Shown here: positions 8,421 through 18,130 of the stretch, piece after piece
Layout of the letters: each line of letters starts with the position of its first letter
Numbering within the stretch: position 1 is the stretch's first letter
NCBI RefSeq assembly: GCF_009724245.1
Contig: NZ_WNNK01000010.1
Span: forward strand, 62,001 to 126,000
Length of the DNA: 64,000 nucleotides
Reading direction: 5' to 3'
Source of the DNA: Pseudomonas spelaei
GTDB lineage: Bacteria > Pseudomonadota > Gammaproteobacteria > Pseudomonadales > Pseudomonadaceae
The notes under the pieces: model-generated
What the model was told of the DNA's origin: nothing
Seen by the model: only the letters and a program-made list of their open reading frames with translations
Database searches by the model: none
Position numbers and translations under genes: made by a program

Positions 8421-10373
8421 TCAGAACATCCATTGCACGCCCAATGAGTAACCGGTCTGGCTCCCCTCGGCATGCCCCAGCCGACCGTTCACTTCGGCAT
8501 ACACCCCCAACTGCGGTGTGATTGCCAACTGGCTACCGATCTGCGCCCGACCAAAGCTCTTGTCCACTGAACCCAGCTTGGCAGTACGCGCCTGGCCATC
8601 AGCGCGGGCGGTCAGGTCGAGGTCGTCCAGGCGGCCATCCGCCAGTTCCTTGACCCAGGCGATGTCGCCGTAAGGCATCAGGTTCAGGCCATAGGGCAGG
8701 GCGACGGCGCCGCGCACGCGCCAGCCGAGGCTGGCTTCCAGGGAGTCGAAGGATTGTTCTTCGTACTCCAGGGCGGTGCGCAGGTTCTGCTTCTCGTGGA
8801 ACTTATCGATGCGGTAGTGGCTGTAATCCAGCCCGGCAAACGGTCCGCTCTTGATCGCGCCGAAGTCGAAGTCATAGCCGCCCAGCACCCGTGCGCCAAG
8901 GGACAGCGCGTCGGTTTCGCCGGTCAGGCGCTGATTAAGCAACACCGGCCCGTCGTTGGCCTGGATCACCAGGTTGCGCTTGGAGTCGAAGCTGCTGTGG
9001 CCGACGCTCAGGTCACCGGCCAGCCAGCTTGGGCCACCGTCGTTCAGCAAGGCGTAGACCGCGGCCTGCCAGGTGTCGCTGTCCAGTTTGCCGCGATGTT
9101 CCAGCTTGTCGCGGCCGTTGAGGTAGCTGAGGCTGGCACCGATGTTCAGGCTTGGGTTGAGCTGATAGTCACCCAAGGCATGCAGGCCCAGGCGCCGGGC
9201 CTCGGGATTGAGGGCGGTGTCGAAGCCGCTGTCCGGGGTGTATTCGCCGTCAACGCCAATCTCGCCATCAAAGCTGCCGACCTCGCGGCTGGCCGCTTGC
9301 AGGGTCAGCCAGCGCCGGTCGTGCAGGCGCACCATGGACTGATGTTGACGCTGCAGGTTGTCCTGCATATTGCGTGCAACCGTGCCGCCCGATGCGGTAG
9401 AAGCCATCAAGTCCGCGTTGGTGAGTTCCAGCACCAGGCGGCTGAGCAGGCGCGAGTAGTCCCGCAGGCGCTGGTCAATGCGTTCCTGGCCGAAGGCGTC
9501 GGTCAGCACGGCCTTGTTGTCTTCCTTGGGGTCGTGCCAGGTGGAGCCGCCGGGGATTTTCGGGTTGTTGGTCTGGGTGTAACCGTCCAGATCCCCCAGC
9601 TCCCAATTGGTGGCTTCGACATACAGAATCGGGATGTTCAGCGGCTCGAAGGGCTCGCCGTCGCTGCAGCAGCCGGTGCCCTTGGGGTACTGCGGGTCGA
9701 GGCCGGGGTTGGTGAACAGGTTGATGTTCAACTCCTTGGCGATCTGGAACGTGTGTTCGCGCAATGACGCCAGCGCCGGGTTGGCGGTGCTGTTCTGGCC
9801 AGCGTGGGCGTACATCATGTCGCCGGTGATCAGGCTGTCGAGGTTGATCATCGCCAGCATGTTGGCCCGCTGGCTGGCACTCAGTGAATTGACGAAGGCC
9901 TTGGAGCCGCGCAGGCCTTCTTCTTCAGCGCCAAAGCCGACGATTTGCAGGCCGTTTTCCAGTTGCAGTCCTCCCAGGTTCCTGGCCACTTCCGTCAGCA
10001 CGCTGGCGCCGGAGCCATTGTCGTCCAGGCCTTGCAGGGTCGGGCGGCCGAAGTAGGTGTCAAAGTGTGCGCCGATCACCACGTACTGCGGTTTGGTGCC
10101 GGCGGCGTAGGCGACTACGTTTTGCGAGGCGCGATGGGTGCCGCCGGCTGTCCAGGAAAAATCCTGGCGGCTGATGCTGTAGGCATTGCCCATCTGGCTC
10201 TGCATCCAATCGGCAGCGCCGGCGAAATTGGCCGTGCCGCGATAACGGCCGGGGTAGTCGTTGATCAGCTTTTCCAGGGTGGTGTTGGCGTGCTGGCCGT
10301 AATCGTAGGCCAGGGTCTGGGTCGACAGCAGGGCACTGGCCACGCTGATAGCGAGCGCTAGAGGCTTGATCAC
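8421..10373 (-). CDS. aaaA: Autotransporter aminopeptidase, M28 family (AaaA-like)
   Basis: A 650-residue surface enzyme. A signal peptide (about 1-22) is followed by an M28 zinc-peptidase domain with the full ligand set: H103-x-D105, D117, E150/E151, D179 and H280 in TWHDPKED, plus a CC pair at 235-236. The last 250 residues or so form an autotransporter beta-barrel ending in QWMF, the terminal phenylalanine used for outer-membrane insertion. P. aeruginosa AaaA (PA0328) is an arginine-specific surface aminopeptidase with this architecture, and it also lies beside rpiA and ilvA1. GTG at 10373 with AAGGA upstream is the start; the open frame to 10523 is not coding-like. Confidence 0.88.
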   Translation of the reverse strand: MIKPLALAISVASALLSTQTLAYDYGQHANTTLEKLINDYPGRYRGTANFAGAADWMQSQMGNAYSISRQDFSWTAGGTHRASQNVVAYAAGTKPQYVVIGAHFDTYFGRPTLQGLDDNGSGASVLTEVARNLGGLQLENGLQIVGFGAEEEGLRGSKAFVNSLSASQRANMLAMINLDSLITGDMMYAHAGQNSTANPALASLREHTFQIAKELNINLFTNPGLDPQYPKGTGCCSDGEPFEPLNIPILYVEATNWELGDLDGYTQTNNPKIPGGSTWHDPKEDNKAVLTDAFGQERIDQRLRDYSRLLSRLVLELTNADLMASTASGGTVARNMQDNLQRQHQSMVRLHDRRWLTLQAASREVGSFDGEIGVDGEYTPDSGFDTALNPEARRLGLHALGDYQLNPSLNIGASLSYLNGRDKLEHRGKLDSDTWQAAVYALLNDGGPSWLAGDLSVGHSSFDSKRNLVIQANDGPVLLNQRLTGETDALSLGARVLGGYDFDFGAIKSGPFAGLDYSHYRIDKFHEKQNLRTALEYEEQSFDSLEASLGWRVRGAVALPYGLNLMPYGDIAWVKELADGRLDDLDLTARADGQARTAKLGSVDKSFGRAQIGSQLAITPQLGVYAEVNGRLGHAEGSQTGYSLGVQWMF

Positions 10374-10705
10374 AAGGTCGTCCTTGAGGTGATGGGGATA
10401 AGAAAGCCGAGACCGTTTGCACAATGCGCGCCTCATTCCTTGGTCGCGCGCGAATTGGCGCATTGATGGAAGCGCGGGTCGCCTGGCTGTAATTTGTAAC
10501 GGATTTGATACTAAAGGCGGCAAGGAATGCCGTGATGGAATGCGCAGTTTCGGGCGAGCGTGGGCCTGAGTGCTGCGAAAGGTAGCGTTTCTGTTACATA
10601 TGCATCGAGTAGAACTCGATCAAATGTGGGAGCTGGCTTGCCTGCGAATGCGGTTGCAATCGCCATCGCGGGCAAGCCCGGCTCCCACATAAAGCAGGGT
10701 GCAAT
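10374..10705. other. Intergenic region between rpiA and aaaA
   Basis: A 332-base stretch without a gene. It holds the leader of aaaA (minus strand), a 17-base perfect hairpin (ATCGAGT/ACTCGAT, 10604-10620) and a REP pair at 10625-10689. Nothing else coding was seen. Confidence 0.7.
10625..10689. repeat. Paired REP element
   Basis: Inverted REP cores of two slightly different subtypes (GCTGGCTTGCC and GGGCAAGCCCGGC) lie downstream of rpiA and upstream of aaaA, both on the minus strand. Confidence 0.85.
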
Positions 10706-11377
10706 TTAAGCCTTGAGGGTTTTCACACCGTCAGCAGTACCCAGCAGCAACACATCCGCAGGACGCGCCGCAAACAAACCATTGGTGACCACGCCAACGA
10801 TGGCATTGATCTGACGCTCCAACTCCACCGGGTTGGTGATCTGCATGTTGAACACATCGATAATGATGTTGCCGTTGTCGGTCAGCACGCCTTCGCGGTA
10901 CACCGGGTCACCGCCCAGTTTCACCAGCTCGCGGGCCACATGGCTGCGAGCCATCGGGATCACTTCCACCGGCAGCGGGAACGCCCCAAGGACCGGCACC
11001 AGCTTGCTGGCGTCAGCGATGCAGATAAAGGTCTTGGCCACGGCCGCGACGATCTTCTCGCGGGTCAGGGCTGCGCCGCCGCCCTTGATCAGGTTCAGGT
11101 GCTCGTCGCTTTCATCGGCGCCGTCGACGTAGAACTCCAGGTCGCTCACGGTGTTGAGCTCATACACCGGAATGCCATGGCCCTTGAGCCGTGCGGCAGT
11201 GGCTTCGGAACTGGCCACCGCGCCGTCGAACGCGCCCTTGTGCAGGGCCAGCGCATCGATAAAGCAGTTGGCGGTGGAGCCGGTGCCGACACCGACGATG
11301 CTTTTATCGTCGAGTTTAGGAAGGATTAAATCGACGGCGGCCTGGGCCACTGCCTGTTTGAGTTGATCCTGGGTCAT
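10706..11377 (-). CDS. rpiA: Ribose-5-phosphate isomerase A
   Basis: Interconverts ribose 5-phosphate and ribulose 5-phosphate in the pentose phosphate pathway. The 223-residue protein has the family motifs [43 protein letters not shown] (substrate and catalytic Asp/Glu/Lys) and a C-terminal [13 protein letters not shown]. The start is ATG at 11377. A longer open frame to 11545 exists but would cross the promoter region shared with ilvA and gives no family-like sequence. The gene diverges from ilvA, as in P. aeruginosa. Confidence 0.96.
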   Translation of the reverse strand: MTQDQLKQAVAQAAVDLILPKLDDKSIVGVGTGSTANCFIDALALHKGAFDGAVASSEATAARLKGHGIPVYELNTVSDLEFYVDGADESDEHLNLIKGGGAALTREKIVAAVAKTFICIADASKLVPVLGAFPLPVEVIPMARSHVARELVKLGGDPVYREGVLTDNGNIIIDVFNMQITNPVELERQINAIVGVVTNGLFAARPADVLLLGTADGVKTLKA

Positions 11378-11513
11378 GCGGGCTCCGGAACGGGCGGGGA
11401 GTAAAGAGGGGCGCGAGTATAACCCAACAAAACCTCTGTTTTCGTGTGGTCGCCCGGCCAAACGCTGGGTTAGACTCCTTGGCCCTGCCCAACCCGCCCA
11501 GTGATGCTTTCCG

Positions 11514-13028
11514 ATGCTCGAACAGTACGTCAAAAAGATCCTCACCTCGCGCGTTTATGACGTTGCCGTAGAAACCCCATTGCAGACCGCTCGCCAGCTC
11601 TCCGAGCGGCTGGGCAACAAGGTCTGGCTCAAGCGCGAAGACTTGCAGCCGGTGTTCTCCTTCAAGATTCGTGGTGCTTATAACAAGCTGACCCAACTGA
11701 CGGCCGAAGAGCGCGCGCGTGGCGTGGTTACCGCCTCGGCGGGCAACCATGCCCAGGGCCTGGCCCTGGCGGCCAAGGTGCTGGGGGTCAAGGCCACCAT
11801 CGTGATGCCCAAGACCACCCCGGAAATCAAGGTCGAAGGTGTGCGTTCCCGTGGCGGCAAAGTGGTGCTGCACGGGGACTCTTTCCCTGAAGCGTTGGCG
11901 TATTCGCTGAAACTGGTCGATGAAAAAGGCTACGTCTACATTCACCCCTACGATGATCCGCACACCATTGCCGGGCAGGGCACCGTGGCAATGGAGATTC
12001 TGCGCCAGCATCCAGGGCCATTGGACGCGATTTTTGTTCCGGTCGGCGGCGGCGGCCTGATTGCCGGCATCGCCGCCTATGTGAAGTACCTGCGCCCGGA
12101 GATCAAGATCATCGGCGTCGAGCCGGACGATTCCAACTGCTTGCAAGCGGCCATGGCGGCGGGCGAGCGCGTGGTATTGCCAACGGTGGGTATCTTCGCC
12201 GACGGCGTAGCGGTGGCGCAGATCGGCCAGCACACCTTCGACATCTGCAAGGACTATGTGGATGAAGTGATCACCGTCAGCACCGATGAAATCTGCGCGG
12301 CGATCAAGGACATCTACGACGATACCCGCTCCATTACCGAGCCGGCCGGTGCCCTCGGTGTGGCCGGGATCAAGAAGTACGTGGAAACCCGTGGCGTCAG
12401 CGGGCAGACCCTGGTGGCCATCGACTCCGGGGCCAACGTCAACTTCGATCGCCTGCGCCACGTGGCCGAGCGCGCCGAACTGGGTGAAGGCCGTGAAGCC
12501 ATTATCGCTGTGACCATCCCTGAGCAGCCAGGCAGCTTCAAGGCCTTCTGCGAGGCGGTGGGCAAGCGCCAGATCACCGAATTCAACTACCGCTACCACT
12601 CGGGGCGCGAAGCGCACATTTTCGTCGGCGTGCAGACCCACCCGGAAAACGATCCGCGCAGCGCATTGATCGCCAGCCTGACCACTCAAGGTTTTCCGGT
12701 ATTGGATTTGACGGAAAATGAACTGGCCAAGCTGCACATCCGTCATATGGTCGGCGGCCATGCGGCGCGGGTCAGTGATGAAGTGGTGTTTCGCTTCGAA
12801 TTCCCCGAGCGTCCTGGCGCGTTGTTCAACTTTCTCAACAAGTTGGGCGGGCGCTGGAACATCTCGATGTTCCACTACCGCAACCACGGCGCGGCTGACG
12901 GTCGCGTGGTGGCCGGGCTACAAGTGCCGGCCGACGAGCGTCACCTGGTACCCGCGGCGCTGGCAGAAATCGGCTATCCGTATTGGGATGAAAGCGATAA
13001 CCCGGCCTATCAACTGTTCCTCGGTTGA
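11514..13028 (+). CDS. ilvA: Threonine ammonia-lyase (biosynthetic)
   Basis: The PLP enzyme converting threonine to 2-oxobutyrate, the committed step to isoleucine. The 504-residue protein has the PLP-lysine motif [12 protein letters not shown] near residue 50, the phosphate-binding loop [13 protein letters not shown], and two C-terminal ACT-like regulatory subdomains ([14 protein letters not shown] and [15 protein letters not shown]), where isoleucine and valine act. The length matches E. coli IlvA (514), so this is the long regulated form. ATG at 11514 is used; no strong ribosome site is visible. ilvD lies 24 kb away in the same window. Confidence 0.96.
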   Translation: MLEQYVKKILTSRVYDVAVETPLQTARQLSERLGNKVWLKREDLQPVFSFKIRGAYNKLTQLTAEERARGVVTASAGNHAQGLALAAKVLGVKATIVMPKTTPEIKVEGVRSRGGKVVLHGDSFPEALAYSLKLVDEKGYVYIHPYDDPHTIAGQGTVAMEILRQHPGPLDAIFVPVGGGGLIAGIAAYVKYLRPEIKIIGVEPDDSNCLQAAMAAGERVVLPTVGIFADGVAVAQIGQHTFDICKDYVDEVITVSTDEICAAIKDIYDDTRSITEPAGALGVAGIKKYVETRGVSGQTLVAIDSGANVNFDRLRHVAERAELGEGREAIIAVTIPEQPGSFKAFCEAVGKRQITEFNYRYHSGREAHIFVGVQTHPENDPRSALIASLTTQGFPVLDLTENELAKLHIRHMVGGHAARVSDEVVFRFEFPERPGALFNFLNKLGGRWNISMFHYRNHGAADGRVVAGLQVPADERHLVPAALAEIGYPYWDESDNPAYQLFLG

Positions 13029-13068
13029 GCGACTACGCTGACTGGGCGGCCTTTAAGGAATCGAGAAC

Positions 13069-13482
13069 ATGGAAACGCTGACAACCCTCAAAGTGATCCA
13101 CATTGCTGCCACGGTATTGCTGCTGCTCAGCGGCCTGGCTCTTGCCGTGCTGGCCTGGCGCAAACGCAGCGCAGGCCCTGCTTATACCGTGCAACGCCCA
13201 TGGGTGTTTGTCTGGTTGCTGATGGGAATCTGCGTGGTGAGCATGCCGTTCACCGGCTGGTGGCTGGTGCATTTGATCGGCTGGCCGCTGGGGCAGACCT
13301 GGATCCTGGGCTCCAGCCTGATCTACACCGTGGCAGCGCTGAGCTGGTTCTGGCTGGTGGCGCGGCTGAATCGCCTGCGGTTGGGCGGCTCGGGGAGTCT
13401 GAATTTCACCTTGGTGCTGGCGGTGGTCAGCTTGGTGGGGTTTGTGGCGATTGCGGGGTTGATGGGGGCTAAGCCGGTTTAA
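13069..13482 (+). CDS. DUF2269 family membrane protein
   Basis: A 137-residue protein with four predicted membrane helices: about residues 7-27, 44-66, 77-95 and 108-133. It fits the DUF2269 family of small integral membrane proteins. The GAATCGAG before the ATG is a weak ribosome site. It follows ilvA by 40 bases, so co-transcription is possible, but no metabolic link is evident. Function unknown. Confidence 0.75.
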   Translation: METLTTLKVIHIAATVLLLLSGLALAVLAWRKRSAGPAYTVQRPWVFVWLLMGICVVSMPFTGWWLVHLIGWPLGQTWILGSSLIYTVAALSWFWLVARLNRLRLGGSGSLNFTLVLAVVSLVGFVAIAGLMGAKPV

Positions 13483-13503
13483 GGCTTGGGACCGCGTCGC
13501 CTT

Positions 13504-13577
13504 CATCGCAGGCAAGCCAGCTCCCACCTTTGAATGTATTCACAGATCAAAAGGTGGGAGCTGGCTTGCCTGCGATG
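13504..13577. repeat. Paired REP element between convergent genes
   Basis: A near-perfect long inverted repeat: the arms from CATCGCAGGC to CCACC and back pair over about 28 bases. It separates the DUF2269 and HAD gene ends. Confidence 0.9.
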
Positions 13578-13583
13578 GCGTAA

Positions 13584-14240
13584 TCAGCCACGCAGGCTAA
13601 TCACCGGCCAACCACGCTTCTCGGCCTCCGCCCGCAAATTCGGATCCGGATCCACCGCCACCGGATGCGTCACCTGCTCCAGCAACGGCAAGTCATTCAT
13701 CGAGTCACTGTAGAAATAGCTGTCTTGCAGGCTATACCCGGTCTCTTCCAGCCACCGATTCAAGCGCGTCACCTTGCCCTCGCGAAAGCATGGAATGTCA
13801 GTGCTGCGCCCGGTATAACGGCCATCGGCCATCTCGCATTCCGTGGCAATCAGGGTTTCAACCCCCAGACGCTCGGCAATCGGCGCGGTGACGAATCGGT
13901 TGGTGGCGGTGATGATGACCAGCTTGTCACCGGCAGCCCGGTGCTTGGCCAGTAACTCAACGGCCTGGGGCAACATGATCGGCTCGATGCAATCGCGCAT
14001 GTAGTCACGGTGCCATTCGTCGAGCTGAGCCATCTCGGTGCGGCCGAGGATTTCCAGGCAGAAGTTCAGGTACTCGGCGTTGTCCAGCTTGCCCGCCAGG
14101 TAATCCTGGTAGAACTCGTCGTTACGGGCCTTGTAGGCCACCGCGTCGAGAATCCCGCGTTCACACAGGTAATCGCCCCAGGCGTGGTCGCTGTCGCCGC
14201 CCAAGAGTGTGTTGTCCAAGTCGAATAAAGCCAGGCGCAT
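13584..14240 (-). CDS. HAD-IB family phosphatase
   Basis: A 218-residue haloacid-dehalogenase-superfamily hydrolase of subfamily IB, the same class as SerB. Motif I is [16 protein letters not shown] with the two catalytic aspartates, motif II includes VIITATNRF, and motif III/IV is [16 protein letters not shown]. It probably acts on small phosphomonoesters; some relatives are annotated as histidinol-phosphatase or phosphoserine phosphatase. The substrate cannot be decided here. It diverges from rppH, as the PA0335-PA0336 pair does in P. aeruginosa. Confidence 0.88.
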   Translation of the reverse strand: MRLALFDLDNTLLGGDSDHAWGDYLCERGILDAVAYKARNDEFYQDYLAGKLDNAEYLNFCLEILGRTEMAQLDEWHRDYMRDCIEPIMLPQAVELLAKHRAAGDKLVIITATNRFVTAPIAERLGVETLIATECEMADGRYTGRSTDIPCFREGKVTRLNRWLEETGYSLQDSYFYSDSMNDLPLLEQVTHPVAVDPDPNLRAEAEKRGWPVISLRG

Positions 14241-14383
14241 TGCAGTTACTCGCTGAAAAGTCTGTAAAAAGGCGTCCAGAATACGGTCTTTTCACAAGAG
14301 TGCACATAAGGTAAGCAGCCTCGTTGCCGCTGGAACAACCTTTGTGGAACAATGCGGCGACATGCGTTTGCGAGGTTGTTGCC

Positions 14384-14863
14384 GTGATCGACCCCGATGG
14401 TTTCCGTCCTAATGTCGGGATTATTCTTACGAATGATGCCGGACAGGTGCTATGGGCTCGCCGTATCAACCAAGATGCCTGGCAGTTTCCTCAAGGCGGA
14501 ATCAACCCCGACGAAACCCCTGAAGATGCCTTGTACCGCGAGTTGAACGAAGAAGTAGGCCTTGAACGCGAAGATGTGCAAATTCTCGCCTGCACCCGAG
14601 GCTGGTTGCGCTATCGTTTGCCGCAACGTCTGGTGCGTACCCACAGCCAACCGCTGTGCATCGGCCAGAAACAGAAATGGTTTCTCCTGCGCCTGATCTC
14701 CAACGAGCAGCGGGTGCGGATGGATTTGACCGGTAAACCGGAATTCGATGGCTGGCGCTGGGTCAGTTATTGGTATCCGTTGGGCCAGGTGGTGACATTC
14801 AAGCGCGAAGTTTATCGTCGCGCTCTTAAAGAGCTTGCCCCGCGCCTTTTATCGCGCGACTGA
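14384..14863 (+). CDS. rppH: RNA pyrophosphohydrolase
   Basis: Removes pyrophosphate from the 5' end of triphosphorylated mRNA and so triggers RNase E decay. The 159-residue Nudix protein has the Nudix box [23 protein letters not shown] at about residues 38-60 and the family N-terminus [14 protein letters not shown]. The GTG at 14384 is the start; the frame runs open from 14324 but the added residues do not fit the family. It precedes ptsP by 22 bases, the same pairing as rppH-ptsP in E. coli and Pseudomonas. Confidence 0.95.
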   Translation: MIDPDGFRPNVGIILTNDAGQVLWARRINQDAWQFPQGGINPDETPEDALYRELNEEVGLEREDVQILACTRGWLRYRLPQRLVRTHSQPLCIGQKQKWFLLRLISNEQRVRMDLTGKPEFDGWRWVSYWYPLGQVVTFKREVYRRALKELAPRLLSRD

Positions 14864-14885
14864 CGACGGAGTTCGACCCCGAGCC

Positions 14886-17165
14886 ATGCTCAATACGCTG
14901 CGCAAGATCGTCCAGGAAGTTAACTCCGCCAAGGATCTCAAGGCGGCGTTGGGGATTATTGTGTTGCGCGTCAAGGAAGCCATGGGCAGCCAGGTCTGCT
15001 CGGTTTACCTGCTGGACCCCGAGACCAACCGTTTTGTGCTGATGGCGACGGAGGGCTTGAACAAGCGCTCCATCGGCAAGGTCAGCATGGCGCCCAATGA
15101 AGGTCTGGTGGGCCTGGTGGGGACGCGTGAAGAACCCCTGAACCTCGAAAATGCCGCCGATCACCCGCGTTATCGCTACTTTGCCGAAACCGGCGAAGAG
15201 CGTTACGCCTCGTTCCTCGGTGCACCGATCATTCACCACCGCCGCGTTGTCGGCGTGTTGGTCATCCAGCAGAAAGAGCGCCGCCAGTTCGACGAAGGTG
15301 AAGAAGCCTTCCTGGTGACGATGAGCGCGCAATTGGCCGGGGTTATCGCCCACGCCGAGGCAACGGGCTCGATTCGCGGCCTGGGTCGCCAGGGCAAGGG
15401 TATCCAGGAAGCCAAGTTTGTCGGCGTACCCGGATCGCCCGGTGCTGCCGTCGGTACGGCGGTGGTCATGCTGCCGGCCGCCGATCTCGATGTGGTGCCG
15501 GACAAGACCATCACCGACATCGACGCTGAAATCAAACTGTTCAAGACCGCCCTCGAAGGCGTGCGCAATGACATGCGTACGTTGTCGACCAAGCTGGCCA
15601 CCCAGCTGCGTCCCGAAGAGCGTGCGCTGTTCGACGTCTACCTGATGATGCTCGACGACGCGTCCCTGGGCAGCGAAGTCAAGGATGTGATCAAGACCGG
15701 CCAGTGGGCTCAGGGCGCGTTGCGCCAGGTGGTCACCGATCACGTCAACCGTTTTGAACTGATGGACGACGCCTACCTGCGCGAGCGCGCCTCGGACGTG
15801 AAGGACCTCGGTCGCCGTCTGCTGGCTTACCTGCAGGAAGAGCGCTCGACCACGCTGGTCTACCCCGACAACACCATTCTGATCAGTGAAGAACTGACTG
15901 CCACCATGCTCGGCGAAGTGCCGGAAGGCAAACTGGTGGGCCTGGTCTCGGTATTGGGCTCCGGCAACTCCCACGTCGCGATCCTGGCCCGGGCCATGGG
16001 CATCCCGACGGTGATGGGCCTGGTGGACCTGCCTTATTCCAAGGTCGACGGCATCGAAATGATCGTCGACGGCTACCACGGCGAGGTCTATACCAACCCC
16101 AGCGAAGTGCTGCGCAAGCAGTACGCCGAAGTGGTGGAAGAAGAACGCCAGCTGTCCCAGGGCCTCGACGCCCTGCGCGAGTTGCCGTGCGTGACCCTGG
16201 ATGGCCACCGTGTACCGCTGCTGGTCAACACCGGCCTGCTGGCGGATGTGGCCCGTGCACAACAGCGCGGCGCGGAAGGGGTGGGGCTGTACCGCACCGA
16301 AGTGCCGTTCATGATCAACCAGCGTTTTCCGAGTGAGAAGGAGCAGCTGGCGATTTATCGCGAGCAACTGTCCGCCTTCCATCCGTTACCGGTGACCATG
16401 CGCAGCCTGGACATTGGCGGCGACAAGTCACTGTCATATTTCCCGATTAAAGAAGACAACCCCTTCCTCGGCTGGCGCGGTATTCGCGTTACCCTCGACC
16501 ACCCTGAAATTTTCCTCGTCCAGACCCGGGCCATGCTCAAGGCCAGCGAAGGCCTGAACAACCTGCGCATCCTGTTGCCCATGATTTCCGGCACCCACGA
16601 GCTGGAAGAAGCCCTGCACCTGATCCACCGGGCCTGGGGCGAAGTGCGCGACGAAGGCGCCGACGTGCCGATGCCGCCGATTGGCGTGATGATCGAGATC
16701 CCGGCGGCGGTGTACCAGGCCAAGGAACTGGCGCGGCAGGTGGACTTCCTCTCCGTCGGCTCCAACGACCTGACCCAGTACCTGTTGGCCGTGGACCGCA
16801 ACAACCCTCGGGTCGCGGACCTTTACGACTACCTCCATCCGGCGGTGCTGCAAGCCTTGCAGAATGTGGTGCGCGATGCCCATGCCGAAGGCAAGCCGGT
16901 GAGTATCTGCGGTGAAATGGCCGGTGACCCGGCGGCGGCGGTGCTGTTGATGGCGATGGGCTTTGACAGCCTGTCGATGAACGCCACCAACTTGCCGAAA
17001 GTGAAATGGATGCTGCGCCAGATCAACCTGAGCCGGGCCAAGGAGCTGTTGGCGGAGTTGATGACCATCGACAACCCGCAAGTTATCCACAGCTCGCTGC
17101 AATTGGCGCTGAAAAACCTTGGGTTGGCGCGGATGATCAATCCGGCTTCTACAAAAAACCTCTGA
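14886..17165 (+). CDS. ptsP: Phosphoenolpyruvate-protein phosphotransferase PtsP (EI-Ntr)
   Basis: The first enzyme of the nitrogen-related PTS relay (PtsP to NPr to EIIA-Ntr), which senses nitrogen and affects carbon storage, potassium and virulence traits. The 759 residues contain an N-terminal GAF domain (about 15-160), the PEP-utiliser region with the phosphorylated H363 in GSGNSHVAILARAMG, and a C-terminal PEP-binding barrel (SVGSNDLTQYLLAVDRNN, VSICGEMAGDP). ATG at 14886 is used. Co-transcription with rppH is likely. Confidence 0.96.
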   Translation: MLNTLRKIVQEVNSAKDLKAALGIIVLRVKEAMGSQVCSVYLLDPETNRFVLMATEGLNKRSIGKVSMAPNEGLVGLVGTREEPLNLENAADHPRYRYFAETGEERYASFLGAPIIHHRRVVGVLVIQQKERRQFDEGEEAFLVTMSAQLAGVIAHAEATGSIRGLGRQGKGIQEAKFVGVPGSPGAAVGTAVVMLPAADLDVVPDKTITDIDAEIKLFKTALEGVRNDMRTLSTKLATQLRPEERALFDVYLMMLDDASLGSEVKDVIKTGQWAQGALRQVVTDHVNRFELMDDAYLRERASDVKDLGRRLLAYLQEERSTTLVYPDNTILISEELTATMLGEVPEGKLVGLVSVLGSGNSHVAILARAMGIPTVMGLVDLPYSKVDGIEMIVDGYHGEVYTNPSEVLRKQYAEVVEEERQLSQGLDALRELPCVTLDGHRVPLLVNTGLLADVARAQQRGAEGVGLYRTEVPFMINQRFPSEKEQLAIYREQLSAFHPLPVTMRSLDIGGDKSLSYFPIKEDNPFLGWRGIRVTLDHPEIFLVQTRAMLKASEGLNNLRILLPMISGTHELEEALHLIHRAWGEVRDEGADVPMPPIGVMIEIPAAVYQAKELARQVDFLSVGSNDLTQYLLAVDRNNPRVADLYDYLHPAVLQALQNVVRDAHAEGKPVSICGEMAGDPAAAVLLMAMGFDSLSMNATNLPKVKWMLRQINLSRAKELLAELMTIDNPQVIHSSLQLALKNLGLARMINPASTKNL

Positions 17166-17178
17166 ACCGAGGCGAGGC

Positions 17179-17246
17179 CATCGCGGGCAAGCCCGGCTCC
17201 CACAGGAGAATGCATTCCAAGGTGGGAGCCGGGCTTGCCCGCGATG
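17179..17246. repeat. Paired REP element between convergent genes
   Basis: Two inverted copies of the GCGGGCAAGCCCGGC-type REP core lie between the ptsP and NRDE gene ends. Confidence 0.9.
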
Positions 17247-17264
17247 GCGTCAGCCCAGGCAACA

Positions 17265-18011
17265 CTAAATCCTCAGTTCAACCTCTCCAAGCTGCCCGCC
17301 ATACGGCCCAAAGCTGCGCTCAACGATATGTCGTGTGCCATCCGCATTCACAATCAACGCCGTACTCGCTCGCGTTCCGTAACTGGGACTGGCAATAAAC
17401 ACACTCGACAGCAAGCTCTCGGTCGCCAAGCCCACACCGGTGTCCGGCAGGTCTGCAAACGGTGCGGTCTGCGGGTCGCTCAGAATTCCCAGCAACGCTT
17501 CAGGCTGCGGATCTTCCAGCACTTCAGCCAGCGCCGCCTTGGCCTTCAGCAGCTTCGGCCACGGTGTATCCAGCCCGGCATTGGATAACCCATAAAGCCC
17601 AGCCTTCAATCGAGTGGGGTCAGTGTCATTGGCGTTGTAATGCCATAACTCATCCCGCGTCCCAACCAACAGGTTAAACCCGGCATATTCAATCGACCTG
17701 CCGTTAACGTCGGCCAAATAGTCGTCAATTGGCAGCGATCCGCTGAGAAAGCGCGCCACCAGCTCTCCCCGGGACTTGCGTGCCGGCGGCTGGTGCGGGT
17801 CACGAATATTGGTCAGCGCCGCAAAGCGCCCGTCCGCGCCAACCCCTAGCCAGGTGCCACCCGCTTCCTGGTCGCGTCCGGCATACACGTGGGGTATATC
17901 CGGCCATTGGGCCAACGGCAGGCTGGGTCGGGCATAGAATTCATCACGGTTGGCCGCGACGATCAGCGGTTGGGTGTGGCCAGGCCGCCAGGCAAAAACA
18001 ATCAGGCACAT
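17265..18011 (-). CDS. NRDE family protein (TANGO2-like)
   Basis: A 248-residue member of the NRDE/TANGO2 family. The protein starts with the catalytic-looking MC at residues 1-2 and has the name-giving NRDE motif in ANRDEFYARP, followed by GGTWLGVGADGRFAALTN. These features resemble N-terminal-nucleophile hydrolases, where Cys2 becomes the nucleophile after methionine removal, but that is inference. Eukaryotic TANGO2 is linked to haem trafficking; the bacterial role is unsettled. It converges on ptsP and diverges from the TauE/SafE permease gene. Confidence 0.85.
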   Translation of the reverse strand: MCLIVFAWRPGHTQPLIVAANRDEFYARPSLPLAQWPDIPHVYAGRDQEAGGTWLGVGADGRFAALTNIRDPHQPPARKSRGELVARFLSGSLPIDDYLADVNGRSIEYAGFNLLVGTRDELWHYNANDTDPTRLKAGLYGLSNAGLDTPWPKLLKAKAALAEVLEDPQPEALLGILSDPQTAPFADLPDTGVGLATESLLSSVFIASPSYGTRASTALIVNADGTRHIVERSFGPYGGQLGEVELRI

Positions 18012-18130
18012 AAGGTGATCCCTTTGTGTTTTTCACCACTCTACCCACAGAACTGCCGGCTATCCATCGTATCCAGTTGGGCCACGTGCCTTCCTTCCGT
18101 TAACATGCCGGTCTGATTTTGGGAGCGCCC

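Noticed and set aside
11316..12887. 523-residue open frame opposite ilvA
   Set aside because: It is a shadow of ilvA caused by GC-rich codon bias; no start site, no family motif, and ilvA is complete on the other strand.
14826..16382. 518-residue open frame opposite ptsP
   Set aside because: The same kind of antisense shadow; its residues are dominated by H, Q, V, G and R as expected from the reverse of ptsP codons.
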